NCBI GenBank assembly: GCA_027575765.1
Contig: JANBPT010000105.1
Location: 1 to 64,000 of the forward strand
Direction: 5' to 3'
Source of the DNA: Tieghemiomyces parasiticus
Taxonomy: Eukaryota; Kickxellomycota; Dimargaritomycetes; Dimargaritales; Dimargaritaceae
Length of the DNA stretch: 64,000 bases
The notes below the pieces were generated by a model. That model was given only the letters and a program-made list of their open reading frames with translations. It made no database searches and had not been told where the DNA came from. Shown in pieces: positions 1 through 10,472 of this stretch (its first letter is position 1; each line of letters starts with the position of its first letter). The translations under genes were made by a program, and so were the position numbers.

Positions 1-294
1 ACGGCCAACCGAGAGACGTGCGAAATCTTTTTGAAGTACGCGTTGCGCATAGAGAACAACGTACCGCAGATCCGACATGTTCAGCGGTTCGTCAGGCACC
101 GCTGGTATCGGGTATGGCCCGAGTGGAAGGTGGTCGAGGCGGACCTGCGTCGTGAAATTGAGGCGGAGAAGAAGCAGACTTTGGCGGCGACGCTGGAGGA
201 TGGTACCGATCAGGTCCAACACGCTGACGGAGTGAGGGGTTTCGGGCAGGATATCGACCTGCCTGAGTGCCCGGGGATCAGCCATGACACGTGA
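1..294 (+). CDS. C-terminal part of an unknown protein (cut by window edge)
   Basis: Open from base 1 to a TGA at 292-294, giving at least 97 residues with no start inside the window. The segment is rich in Arg, Trp and Glu (for example RHRWYRVWPEWK) and predicted helical in the middle; I recognise no family. The opposite strand is also open over 285-1, starting with ATG at 285. I prefer the plus strand because its codon positions show the pattern of the sure genes here: third position richest in G+C, second poorest, and first position purine-rich. The minus reading has its richest position first. The strand is an inference from composition only, and the N-terminal part lies outside the window. 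Confidence 0.4.
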   Translation, partial: TANRETCEIFLKYALRIENNVPQIRHVQRFVRHRWYRVWPEWKVVEADLRREIEAEKKQTLAATLEDGTDQVQHADGVRGFGQDIDLPECPGISHDT

Positions 295-650
295 CGTATG
301 GAGGAGAGTCGTAGCGTACAAGTCTAAGTGAGCGAACCATGCACCCAAGTAGCTACGTTACGCGGTCTGGTTTCTCTGACGCTCTTGTCAGGGCTTGTGA
401 TATATATATAAACATTTCCTCACATAAACCACAATATTTTTGATTATGAAAGGTTAGCACATAGTTTATAGCAATGAGAGGTAGTGCATTAGGAGGTGGT
501 GAAACGAGTGAGTGATTTAAAAGTACAGAGGTTTTTTTTTTGTTAATTACGAGAGATGGGGAGAATAGTACATCGGACGGCCCGAGTTTAGTAGCAACGG
601 GGGACCATGGACATGAGGCCGGCTATCTATCCCCCCTTTTCTCTCTCTCT
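295..650. other. Intergenic, AT-rich, no gene seen
   Basis: Holds a short TA run near 400-411, a run of ten T at 532-541 and a CACGTG hexamer at 288-293 just before it. Probably the 3' ends of the flanking genes; no coding signal. Confidence 0.5.
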
Positions 651-1097
651 TTAGGGCGGAGTAGGTAGACCGTGCCGCGCCAGGCGTTCCCGATGGAGTT
701 GGGCCAAGAGGGTGTTGGCTGAGTAGTAGATGGAACTGGGATTGAGCTCGTCGGTAATATCCACTTCGTCGGCCGATGCGAGAGGGTGGCGTGCAGGAAC
801 GTCGGAGGGTCGGCCCCTGGTGCAGACCTCGTCGTGCGTCCACACGAGTCTACTGGCTTCCAGGATTGATGGCGACGTGAGCGGCGTTGCCGGTAACTCG
901 TAGACCTGGGATACCCCATATAAGTTGGGTCTGAGGGCGTTGTGGTGGTGGGGTAGTAGCGAGCAGGGATGAGTATATCGCAGGAAGAAGGCTAGGAGGT
1001 GAGAGGAGGGGGGGAGCTTGACGGATTTGACTGCCAATGGAGCGCACGCCGCCGTCTTAGGCTTGAGCACAGTGGGAAGCATTTCTAGATACGACAT
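651..1097 (-). CDS. Small unknown protein, possibly mitochondrial
   Basis: A 148-residue frame without an intron. The last 85 or so residues (VYELPATP... to ...RHGLPTPP) have strong C- or G-ending codon bias and look truly coding. The first part has no acidic residues after the second Met (MLPTVLKPK...) and could be a mitochondrial presequence. Two starts are possible, ATG at 1097 or at 1082; the second gives the cleaner presequence. The N-terminal half has weaker codon bias, so an unrecognised intron with an acceptor near 'TATCCCAG' at about 908 is possible. I do not recognise the family. Confidence 0.45.
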   Translation of the reverse strand: MSYLEMLPTVLKPKTAACAPLAVKSVKLPPSSHLLAFFLRYTHPCSLLPHHHNALRPNLYGVSQVYELPATPLTSPSILEASRLVWTHDEVCTRGRPSDVPARHPLASADEVDITDELNPSSIYYSANTLLAQLHRERLARHGLPTPP

Positions 1098-2191
1098 GCA
1101 AGACAGACCCGCAACTCCCCTCCTCCGACCTAGTCAAACAGATAAAGATCACTTACACTGTAAATTGGACGGGTGGGGCTAACCCGGTGTCGAGACCGGG
1201 GACATCTAGCCGCGACTTTTTCGGGTCGAGGTGAACGCCTGACACATGTACTGCTTCGGCGGGGAAGCAGTCGTCGCCGTCATCGGATCGTGGCCGTTTG
1301 CGAGAACCCAGATAGGAATCGGTCATGGTTTGGTAATTTCGGAGCGGGAAAGAGTGAAGAATACAGAGCGATGGGGCCAGTGGTCAAATAACGTCGGAGT
1401 GATGTATGGCCAGGGAGCTGTGGACTGCCAACCTTCCGATATTGAGGGTTAGTACACACACGCGCCTGGAAATAAAGAATGGGGGGTGGTAACAAATGGT
1501 GGAGCCAATGCCAGCTGCGGAGGCGAAAGAGACGGCGGTTAGTAATCGGCTCGAAAAGGGCCGCCTATGGAGGCATCTTGGACGAGGAACCAGGATAGCC
1601 AAGGCGGAAAAAGACGGCAGCCACCAGTAGGTTTGCAGGTAGGCAGGTCGCGGTGCAGGGGACGCGGTGAAAGCCGAGCCGTCCGTCCGCAGTGGCCTCC
1701 TGCCAGAGCTTGCCGCCCACCTGACACTGGCCACCCGCTAGCCAGGAAGGTTAAAGACAAGCAAGCCAGGCCATATGGCCCAGAAATGGTTAAGGACATC
1801 GAAGAAGGGACGTGGAATATGCGGGACACCCCGCGGGGAAATTTGGGAGATTATTAGCACCCCTAGACGGAAATCCAACCAATAAGGCAATTACTGAATG
1901 CCTCGCCCTTCTCCGCACCAGGGGTAGTTGGCCAGAAGTCCACAGGCCAGGCCCACCCCCCTCGGACTGCCCCTCCCCCATTGGGGCCGAGGTTCTGGGA
2001 CTCTCAATAGCAGGGGAAGGTGGCCAAGGTATAGAAGGCTGGCCACCCACAATGGACCCAAGGGATCTCAACCACGGTCAACTATACTTCGTTTGCGACG
2101 CCTTATGCTTTTGCCATCCTGCCGTTCTCCTTCTACTATCACCTTCCGTTTGACCCTGGTACCTTTCATCCCCCCTCACGTACTCCACACC
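1098..2191. other. Intergenic, no convincing gene
   Basis: Several short frames on both strands, none with codon bias or a familiar motif. The minus strand has two stretches that look like branch site plus acceptor (for example TTACTAAC followed by CCTCCGCAG near 1525-1510), so an upstream exon of the small minus-strand gene could be hidden here. The right end is the promoter and pyrimidine-rich leader of FPP synthase. Confidence 0.4.
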
Positions 2192-3235
2192 ATGGCCAGC
2201 AACAAGCAGCAGTTCATCGACTTTTTCCCCCGACTCGTGGCCGACCTGCTCCGCGACTTGGACGAGTTCGAGGCCCTCCCTGAGAGCAAGGCCTGGATTA
2301 AACAGGCGCTGGAATATAACGTCCAGGGTGGTAAGATGAACCGCGGTCTCTCGGTGGTTGATGCGCTGGCCGTCCTTCGCGCCCAGACCGGGGCTGAACT
2401 GACCACCGCCGACCGTGAGCGGGCCACCATCCTGGGTTGGTGCATTGAACTCCTCCAAGCCTTCTTCCTCATTTCGGACGATATCATGGACGCGTCTATT
2501 ACCCGCCGGGGCCAGCCCTGTTGGTACCGTCAGCCGGAGGTCGGTATGATCGCCATCAACGACGCCTTCATTATCGAGATGTTCATCTACCGTATCCTTA
2601 AAAAGTACTTCCGTGCCGACGCGTTCTACATTGACCTGGTCGAACTGGTCCAGGACGTGACGTTCAAGACCGAGCTGGGTCAAAACCTAGACCTCATCAC
2701 CGCCCCCGAGGACGACGTGGATCTCAACCGGTTCTCCATGGACAAGTACCGGTACATTGTGCGGTTCAAAACCGCGTACTATTCGTTCGTGCTTCCGGTC
2801 GCCATGGCCCTCATGCTGGCCGGTATCCAGGATCCGAAGGCGTTTCAGCAGGCCGAGGCCATCCTGCTACCGCTGGGCGAGTACTTCCAGATCCAGGATG
2901 ACTTTCTAGACTGCTACGGTACCCCCGAGATGATCGGTAAGATCGGGACTGATATCGAAGACAACAAGTGTTCCTGGCTCATCAACCAGGCCCTCCTCCT
3001 CGCCAGTACCGACCAGAAGGCCCGGCTGCACCAGCACTACGGCAAGCGCAGCGCCGAGGACGTGGCGGCCGTGAAGGCAATCTACCAGGAACTCGGTCTC
3101 GAACAACGGTTCCATGACTACGAGACCCAGAGCCATGCTGATATCACCGGGCTGATTGAGGCGGCCGATCCGACCCTAGTGCCCCACCAGATCTTTTTAG
3201 ACTTCATGGGCAAGATCTACAAGAGGACCAAGTAA
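2192..3235 (+). CDS. ERG20: Farnesyl diphosphate synthase
   Basis: Makes farnesyl diphosphate from IPP and DMAPP/GPP, the branch-point precursor of sterols, ubiquinone, dolichol and prenyl groups; cytosolic. A single exon of 347 residues, close to yeast Erg20 (352). Visible motifs: GGKMNRG at 46-52 (IPP binding), first Asp-rich motif DDIMD at 96-100, second motif DDFLD in the C-terminal half, and a basic YKRTK end. Two Phe at 91-92, just before the first Asp motif, fit the short-chain eukaryotic FPP type rather than a GGPP synthase. The frame is open further upstream, but ATG 2192 (CACACCATGG) has the best context and aligns with the family start. The next gene on the same strand is ERG6, from the same pathway. 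A possible poly(A) signal AATAAA lies near 3273. Confidence 0.96.
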   Translation: MASNKQQFIDFFPRLVADLLRDLDEFEALPESKAWIKQALEYNVQGGKMNRGLSVVDALAVLRAQTGAELTTADRERATILGWCIELLQAFFLISDDIMDASITRRGQPCWYRQPEVGMIAINDAFIIEMFIYRILKKYFRADAFYIDLVELVQDVTFKTELGQNLDLITAPEDDVDLNRFSMDKYRYIVRFKTAYYSFVLPVAMALMLAGIQDPKAFQQAEAILLPLGEYFQIQDDFLDCYGTPEMIGKIGTDIEDNKCSWLINQALLLASTDQKARLHQHYGKRSAEDVAAVKAIYQELGLEQRFHDYETQSHADITGLIEAADPTLVPHQIFLDFMGKIYKRTK

Positions 3236-4889
3236 GTAGAGGCGGCACCAACAATGGCACACATTTATTTCAATAAATTTACACACTGGAAACTATGGGT
3301 GCCGACTTACTGCACTCGTCGGGCTGGGCTGAGCTACTAGCTAAAGCGGACCTTAAAGTCATTGATTAGGATCCTAGGAGGGTCTGGGGTTTGAGACGGC
3401 CGTACCTGGCATGGTCTCTGGAAATGACATATCTCCCCTCCTCTCTCAAGGCAGCCCCGGGCAGTGGACATTGTACGAAACTAGCGTCCATTTAGGGCCA
3501 GGGTAAGGATCAGGCGATGTCCAGTATTACACGATGGTAGGCTAGAGAGGTTACCTTCCCTCCCCTCTAAAAAAACAGTGGCTGTAGAACAGACGACGCA
3601 CACAGTGGTTCCTCTTCACTGAAAATCATATCTCAAAGTGCTCGCCACTACCCCTTTCTCCCTCTTTCCCCCTCGGACTCGGGCACTGTAATGTTTACAA
3701 GTTGGGCCGTCTTTCACGTGCCAGTGCCTAGGGGGGATCGCCTAGGCCCAAAGTCGGATGGCCCATTGCAGGTTGTCTGATCGCTTCCTCTTGTTGCTGG
3801 ATACCGTAGCGTGGTTTGACGAGGTAACGAAACAGGAGGTCATACCAGCTTTAAAGGTCAGCGGGCGCTATTTTAGGACCGACTGGCAACCCCGAAACCA
3901 CACACCGACTATCCTAGCACTAGACGGCGTTAATTGTCGGTTGTAGAGTGGCTACCTGGGCTGCTTACTGGGCACCGCACTTACGGTTTGCCGTGCCACT
4001 ACGTAGGAGTCATCCTTATTGCAATGGGGTAAGTAAGGCTGATGGTCCTAGTCGTTGGATTTAGCCCGCTCTGCCCTGCTGGCGATCTGTGATGCACGCT
4101 ATACCTATACCTCTTAAATGCATCCCCGCTGCACCGGTTCAGCTGGAAGAGAAACGATTTGGATCATATCCACCATCTCCCTCGGGTAGACGCTGAGCCC
4201 CCCCCCCCCCAAAGACCAGCCTACATCCACACCATTGACTCGGGGTCTATCGCCTTTGCCTCCAGAAGGGGGTGAGGTGCGTTAATAGGCCTTGCTCACC
4301 TGATTCGTGCACGCCGCACAAGCCGGCCTATTTGCCCGCTCCTTCGCACGCCCACACCCGCGCGGGCCCTAGGGTCTCGTCCTATGGGCTGATCTTGACG
4401 GTTCCGTCGTTGAGTGCGGTGCGACCAATACCCGCCGGCCTGGAAGCTTCCCTATCACGAATCAGCCCACTTAGTTCGCCACTGGTCCACTCACATTATC
4501 TCCCTTGCGTTCGACCCCGCGCATCAGGGGGAGGAATATGGGGTACACAAGTCTGATTGCCCCCCCTTTACCACCAGCGGTTATCGGGATGTTCAGTATA
4601 TGAGCTCACTGGCCTGCCGCTCTCCTAAAATACATTAACCGCCAACCCCACGACCCCGTTTGTCTGGCCTGCCTACCCCTCATTCAACCCCACAGTTGCT
4701 GAAACCACGCCATAATTTTGATTTTGTGGCCTAAATACCCTTTACCACCATAAACGCCTCTTCCTGGTCCCCCTACCTGCCACACCTGGCCAATACTAGA
4801 CACCCCCTTGCATCTCTCCACCTTACCCTCAATCCTCTTGTTCACCTGACCTTCGTCTGCATTCCATCCTCACAACCCTCATTCTCGCC
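3236..4889. other. Long spacer between ERG20 and ERG6
   Basis: No coding signal that I trust. Contains AATAAA-like 3' end sequence after ERG20, a CACGTG hexamer at 3715-3720, a run of 13 C at 4198-4210, and the pyrimidine-rich leader of ERG6 from about 4740. Confidence 0.5.
4198..4210. repeat. Poly-C tract (13 nt)
   Basis: Uninterrupted run of C in the spacer before ERG6; one of many long G or C runs in the spacers of this window. Confidence 0.8.
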
Positions 4890-6233
4890 ATGACGCCCCG
4901 CGCCGACCCGTCCGAGAGCCATAAGGCCGACAAGGACTTCTCCACCGCCCTACATGGCGCCAAGGTCAACGGCAATCCCGATGGTTTCCTCAGCAAGCTG
5001 ACGTCCAAGGACACCACTCTGCACTCGCACGCCGTGGAAAGCTACTCTAAATTCTGGGAAAACAAGCAGAACGACGACAAACTCCTCACCGACGGTAGTG
5101 GCGAGGATCTCAACAATGAGGACAGCCGCCTCAAAATGTACACCCAGCTCACCAACACGTACTACAACCTGGCCACCGATTTCTACGAGGTATGAGCAAC
5201 GCAGCCCGCTTACCGGGGCGTACCCTGCTTGGCCTGGCTTGGGAAACCCCACTACCACAACGGTCGTCAGGGGGATTCCTACTGCACTACTTACCCATAC
5301 GAAGCCGTGGTTAGCTAACCCGGATTACCCCTGACTTTGACTTTGCCCACCTCCTCCCTCCCTCGTTATCTCCAGTACGGCTGGGGCCAGTCCTTCCACT
5401 TTGCCCGCAAGGCCATCGGTGAGAGCTTTGAGCGGAGCATTGCGCGCCACGAGCACTACCTGGCGAGTCTCGCCGAGCTGCGTTCGGGTATGCGGGTGCT
5501 TGATGTGGGCTGCGGGGTCGGCGGACCGGCGCGCGAGATGATCCGGATGACGGGTTGCCACGTCACGGGCCTCAACAACAACGACTACCAGATTGAACGG
5601 GCGCGGCAATACGCCAAGCGGTACCGGCAGGAAGACCACTGTGAGTTTGTCAAGGGTGATTTCATGAAGATGCCTTTCCCGGACAACTCGTTTGACGCCG
5701 TCTACGCCATCGAGGCCACCTGCCACGCACCGGCCCTCGAGGGCGTCTACGGCGAGATTTTCCGCGTCCTCAAGCCCGGTGGCACCTTCGCCGTGTACGA
5801 GTGGGTCACCACCGCGGCTTACGACGAACAGGATCCGGCCCAGCGTCAAATCATTCTCGACGTTGAGAAGGGTGACGGCATTCCCAAGCTGTTCCCTTGG
5901 AGCACCTGCCTCCAGGCCCTCCGTACCGTCGGTTTCGAGATCACCTCCCACGAAGACTTGGCTACCACCACCGTCAGTAACGATTACCCCTGGTATGAGG
6001 AGCTGGCGGGCGGGTCCATGTTTAGCTCGATGCGCGGGTTCGCCCGGTCTAATGTCGGCTGTGTCATCACCAACACTATGGTCAGTTTGCTCGAGACGGT
6101 CGGCATCGCTCCACCTGGTTCCCTCGAGATCCAGAAGGTCCTGCTCACCGCCGCCGACGGCCTGGTCAAGGGCGGCAGGATGAACATCTTCACCCCCATG
6201 TACACTGTGGCCTGTCGGAAACCCGAGAACTAG
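4890..6233 (+). CDS. ERG6: Sterol 24-C-methyltransferase
   Basis: Transfers methyl from S-adenosylmethionine to C-24 of zymosterol-type sterols, the step that sets ergosterol apart from cholesterol; lipid droplet/ER. Two exons, 4890-5189 and 5376-6233, joined across a 186-bp intron (GTATGA...CTCCAG) in phase 0, giving 385 residues (yeast 383). The junction rebuilds the family motif: exon 1 ends TDFYE and exon 2 starts YGWGQSFHF, giving the conserved YEYGWG at 99-104. Then come RHEHYLA, SAM motif LDVGCGVGG at 142-150, GLNNNDYQ, VKGDFMKMPF, YAIEATCHAP and KPGGTFAVYEWV. All motifs are intact. It follows FPP synthase on the same strand. Confidence 0.97.
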
Positions 6234-6962
6234 ATCACTTTTAACCCTGTTGGTTGGTTGGTTGAACGGGGATTTGGTATGCTGAAGCCGACGCTGCCTT
6301 ACGAGGGCCGGTGCTTCCGGTTATGCTTGTAGTCGGGGGTACCTTCTACATCGTCATTTTACCCTCATTTATAGATATTCACTCTCTATTGTAATAGATG
6401 ACCTAAAACATTACGTGCTCCTCTTTATATTAGGGTTGGAGGAACACGTATGTTTTCTAATATTATGCTCATAAAATATAACATTGCTTTCATCGTCCGG
6501 TAATGGGGGTGGGTGCAGAAATGGAGGGTATATTAGTGAAGGACGGCTTTTGTCTCCGCGATTATATCAAATTATTAACTTACCAGGCCTCGTGGGTATC
6601 GAAATGTTGGATGGGGGGAGTGGCTGACGGTGATCCTCAGTGACCTGCAAAACCCGTGCTTTACTGCTAAGCAGAGCGATCAGTTCCTATCCCCTTCTGA
6701 TCCATTATTGCCCCCTCCCTCATCCTTGAGTCTGCGGTATTGGTGGGGGCCATGTAGATGCAGATGGCCGAGGGAGGCACGCGTTGTATATCCTAGGGTA
6801 CGCCTACACCATTGGTATAAAGAGAGGAGGGGGGGAAGTTACCAAAATCCATGTACACTACTGGTACCCTCGTGGTCGCCAACACCGGATGTACAGACCA
6901 AGTTCAAGGCTAATCTGGCTGGTTTATTCATACCACATTGGTCGTACTAACTCACGACAGCA
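6234..6962. other. Intergenic between convergent 3' ends
   Basis: AT-rich after ERG6 (about 6350-6560) with no frame that looks coding. It lies between two genes that end towards each other. Confidence 0.5.
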
Positions 6963-8663
6963 TCAGAACTCAACGGGCAGAGAGCTGAAATCCGTAAAGA
7001 CCAGTTGGTTTCGGTGGTCAATGAAGCCAAAATAATCGTTCATCTGCAATAGGAATTCTTCATCTACCTCGGCCATCGGTGCCTCAGCTCCTTGGGCGTC
7101 AGTCTCTGAGCCCTCCGGGCTGCTCGACGTGACGGCCGGTTCACTAGCATCGGAATCGGGGACAGGCAGAGAGTCAATCCACCGCGTTAGGATGGTTGCG
7201 GCCCGCTGCCAATTAAGCTGGCCTAAGATCCGGATGAGCGGACGTAGTTCGGCAGGGAGGTGTTGCCGCGCGTATTGGTTGACCAGGCCCCACTGGCCCA
7301 TCTGGGCGGCCGCGGCAAGCAGATGCGAAGCCACCGAATCACGGTCGTGGCCATCTATCTGATTATAAGTGCCGTCTGCGACCTCTGCGTTGTAGTAAAG
7401 CAGTGCCATGGCGTGGCCCCGGGCGGCCAACCCGATATTCACGGCGTGAACGGTTATATCCGGCAGAAAGTCCATAATCAGATCGATAGCGTGGGCATGT
7501 CGAGCTTCGGTGATGGCCGGGTCGTCGCTGAGAAGGCGCAGATTGGCCGGGTTGGCTGGGAGGATGGCTGCCATGATACCGGACATATCAAGGTGACGGG
7601 TCGGGATCCAGTGTAGAATGCGAGCCCGGAGCTCGCGCTCGAATTGACCGCTCCGTAGTAACTGGTCAAGTAGGACCAGGTACGTCCGCTGCCCTGTGGC
7701 CACCGCATAAGCCACCGGATTACGGGCGGCCAGCTTACTGTCCTCTATATAGGAGAGAGTCTGGGCCGCGGCATTGATTCGCCGTAGTTCGGGTCGAAAC
7801 GCGGCCAGCTTTTGTCCGACGTATTCAGCGTGCTGGCCAAGCTTCGGGACTAATAGGGATCGGTAAACGGCGGCCGCTTCGGTGTCGCGCACCGGCCGCA
7901 CGTTCACTACCCCCGCGGCGGGGTCACCGTTCGGGTGATCGGGGCGAGGCGGGTAGTAAGCGGCCGCTCGCTGACTGCCATCGAGATATACGTCTCCTAG
8001 TGGGGTTAACCCGTAGGTTTGCAGGTCACCGACTAATTGCTGACGATAGACCAGGTGGAGAACCAGCGGCCGAACGTGGACATCTAACCAACGGTCTAGG
8101 TCAACGGCCGTTAGCGGAGCCACCGAAGCAATACCGTCGGCAATACGACTGACGAGGCGGGGTGCGTAGGGGGGCGGACCAATGGGTACACGGTGGTCCA
8201 GAAAACTGCGGAGTAACATTTCTTCGCGGTAGAAAGCCTAGAGGACACAATAGAAGCGGGCCGAAAGGGAGAGGAGGAGGGGCGGAGGGAAGCGCACGGG
8301 CTTGAACGTTAAGGGAGGTAAGGTGAGTGTTCGAGTCAATCTAGGTGTTGAAAATGTACTGAAGATCTGGATTAAAACCCGGCGGTTAGTGCTAATTCAG
8401 GGGTGATACTGCTGCGTGGCAGTCTATACAATGTGATTGTGTAGGTTGGCCGGACTCACCTTTTGAAGCCGATAGTGTTGGGACATTTCGGTCTGCCTTC
8501 GCAAAGCATTGCTCGTAGCGCGAAGGTTAACTAGGTGCCGTATGGGCGTTTGAAGTGCCACCTTTTCGAAGACCTCGCGAGGGAGCTTGTCGATACCAAC
8601 TGCCGAGGCGGAGCCCAATATGGTACATATCGTCCCCCCAACCAACCAAGCGGCAAGTTTCAT
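6963..8663 (-). CDS. Secreted or ER-routed F-box-like protein, unknown family
   Basis: Two exons, 8660s to 8460 (exact 8663-8460) and 8237-6963, with a 222-bp intron (GTGAGT...CTCTAG, phase 0), give 492 residues. Exon 1 starts with a basic N-terminus and a hydrophobic run (MKLAAWLVGGTICTILGSAS) typical of a signal peptide, then an F-box-like helix set, IDKLPREVFEKVALQ... with RATSNALRRQ, continuing across the junction (HYRLQK|AFYREEM). The rest is mostly helical without a domain I know; the C-terminal tail (about 430-490) is acidic and Ser/Glu-rich. F-box proteins normally act inside the cell as SCF adaptors, so a secretion signal is unusual. The start is fixed by the hydrophobic exon 1; if that exon is wrong, ATG 8219 would give a shorter cytosolic protein of 418 residues. 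The F-box call is by eye and moderate. Confidence 0.65.
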
Positions 8664-10130
8664 GTTTTATGGCTAATGTTTCTGAGGTTTAATAACACGT
8701 GCTTAACTAGGGAGGGCCTACGCGGCCAGACGGGAGAACGAAGTGAAACTGAAAGAAGACCGATGGGATGGTGCACGGGACTCCATGGAGACGCATAAAA
8801 AATTGAAAAAGACAAGGGAATATTGAAGAGAGAGATAGAGAGCTGGGTCAGGGTCCTTCCTCTAGTCCTCCCTCTGGGTGGAAGGGGGTGCGCGTTGGTC
8901 AACTTACCGTGTGGTACAGGCGACCTCCAAAGCGCATCGGTTGGGAGTAGGAGGTGGTAGCTGGGGGGGGGGGGAAATCCGGCAACGGGGTGTGACCTCT
9001 CCCGAATCCCTCCGCCACAAACGCCACATTTCCGTCAAGCCTTAAAGCGCGTGGTTTGCCAAGTGGATGAACGATAGACCACGAAGGGAATGAGAGAAAG
9101 CGGACTCGTAAATAGCAGAGACTGGGCAAAGGCTCGGGCAAAATCTTCAAGCCAGTGACGGTAGGGCCTTCGTAATTTGAATTCTCGGTATACCAACGAG
9201 CCCTCACCCGTCCCATCGAATAATAGAAGGCAATGGTCTGTGTAAATGGTCTCCCCTATATAAAATATATTACGACCAGAGTACCGAAGTCGTATGCTTA
9301 CGACCCTATTGGTGAACCACTCTCGTTTCGCGGTACCACGACAAATGTACGTTATGAGACACGGTGGCTGCAGGGAGAGCGGATACCAATAAGGAGGCGA
9401 ATGGTCGTGAGGATTTCAAGTACGACGAGAAACGCCCAGTGGAAGGAACGGCCCAACAAGTACGACGAGCGAGCGAGAAAAAAAAGGCATTAAAGGATGA
9501 GGGGCGCGGGTTGGCGACCCATCTGGTGAGTAAGGAAGGCCGATAGAATGATCACCCTACTGGCCTTTGCCAAAGTCATGGGGCTTTGTACCACCCATGC
9601 TGCTCGCCTCGTAATCGACGGGCGAGTGAACACAAGTCATAAAATGAGAAGGGGGAGAGGAAGGGGGGGGATCGGTTTATGCGTGGCCGGATGGTGGGGA
9701 GGTCTGATCAGTGAGGCCGGCTAGGAAGAACAACGCTACGCGTAAATTTATTTGACAGCAACAAAGATAGCCGTCCTTTAATTCACCATATGGTAGAGCT
9801 GTCGGGAATAATACAAAAATACTCTATGCAATCATCACTGTGGGCCTTCCACTGGCCCTTTCTGTTGTTCGCTTGTACCGACAACCGCCGGGAATGCCAG
9901 GCACTGCCCTATCTCCACCCACCTTACCCCGCTACCTCCGCCAGCAATATATAAATGTATTAGATATCGCACCGTCTCCCTACACTTATACAACAATAGC
10001 CCACCACTGCCAGCGCATAAGCACTACTTCTCCCATACCTACAACTCCTTCGCCGCGTTCCAACTTTCACTTGCTCTTACCTCCCGTCATCACCATCTGC
10101 ATTTTTTTTGGTCAACTCACCTTGTTTGCC
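8664..10130. other. Intergenic, promoter of divergent genes
   Basis: No trusted coding frame. Contains a run of 12 G at 8963-8974. The right end has a TATA-like AATATATAAATG near 9946-9957, about 180 bp before the start of the small secreted protein. Confidence 0.5.
9946..9957 (+). promoter_or_regulatory. TATA-like box of the small secreted protein
   Basis: AATATATAAATG lies about 180 bp upstream of the ATG at 10131, followed by a C/T-rich leader like those of other genes here. Inferred from position and sequence only. Confidence 0.35.
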
Positions 10131-10472
10131 ATGCTTCTCAGCCGTCGTACCAGCCTCCTCTGCCTCCTCGCCCTCACCGCGTCATTTGTGACCTTCGCCT
10201 ATGGCATCAAAAGCGCACTGAAGAGCGAAATTGGCAAGAACAATGCGAATAAGAAGGTGACTTTCCACTCTGGAGTCCAAGGGGAGGGCCAAGTAAATGA
10301 AAACCCGAAGAAGGGTACTTATAACCCGGATGCTAAAAAGGAACGTACCGATTTCAGCAGACCTTCGCTGTCCAGCTCACGGAGCCAGGTGGGGACAGAG
10401 AATGTGCCAGATAACACCAAAGTGTCAGCTCCTTCCTTCAATAAGCGATTCACGATCCACAATAGGGCGTAG
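10131..10472 (+). CDS. Small secreted lysine-rich protein, unknown
   Basis: One exon, 113 residues. ATG 10131 (TTTGCCATGC) is the first Met that begins a clear signal peptide: basic MLLSRR, hydrophobic core LLCLLALTASFVTF, and a likely cleavage after AYG at about 24. The mature part (about 90 residues) is basic and polar, with many Lys, Asn and Ser, no Cys and little predicted fold. It carries short dibasic sites such as KK and KR near the end that could be processed by a Kex2-type protease. No family recognised. Longer in-frame reading upstream (from 9840) crosses the TATA-like leader and is unlikely. A secreted effector-like or wall-associated peptide is a guess from size and signal peptide alone. 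Confidence 0.6.
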   Translation: MLLSRRTSLLCLLALTASFVTFAYGIKSALKSEIGKNNANKKVTFHSGVQGEGQVNENPKKGTYNPDAKKERTDFSRPSLSSSRSQVGTENVPDNTKVSAPSFNKRFTIHNRA

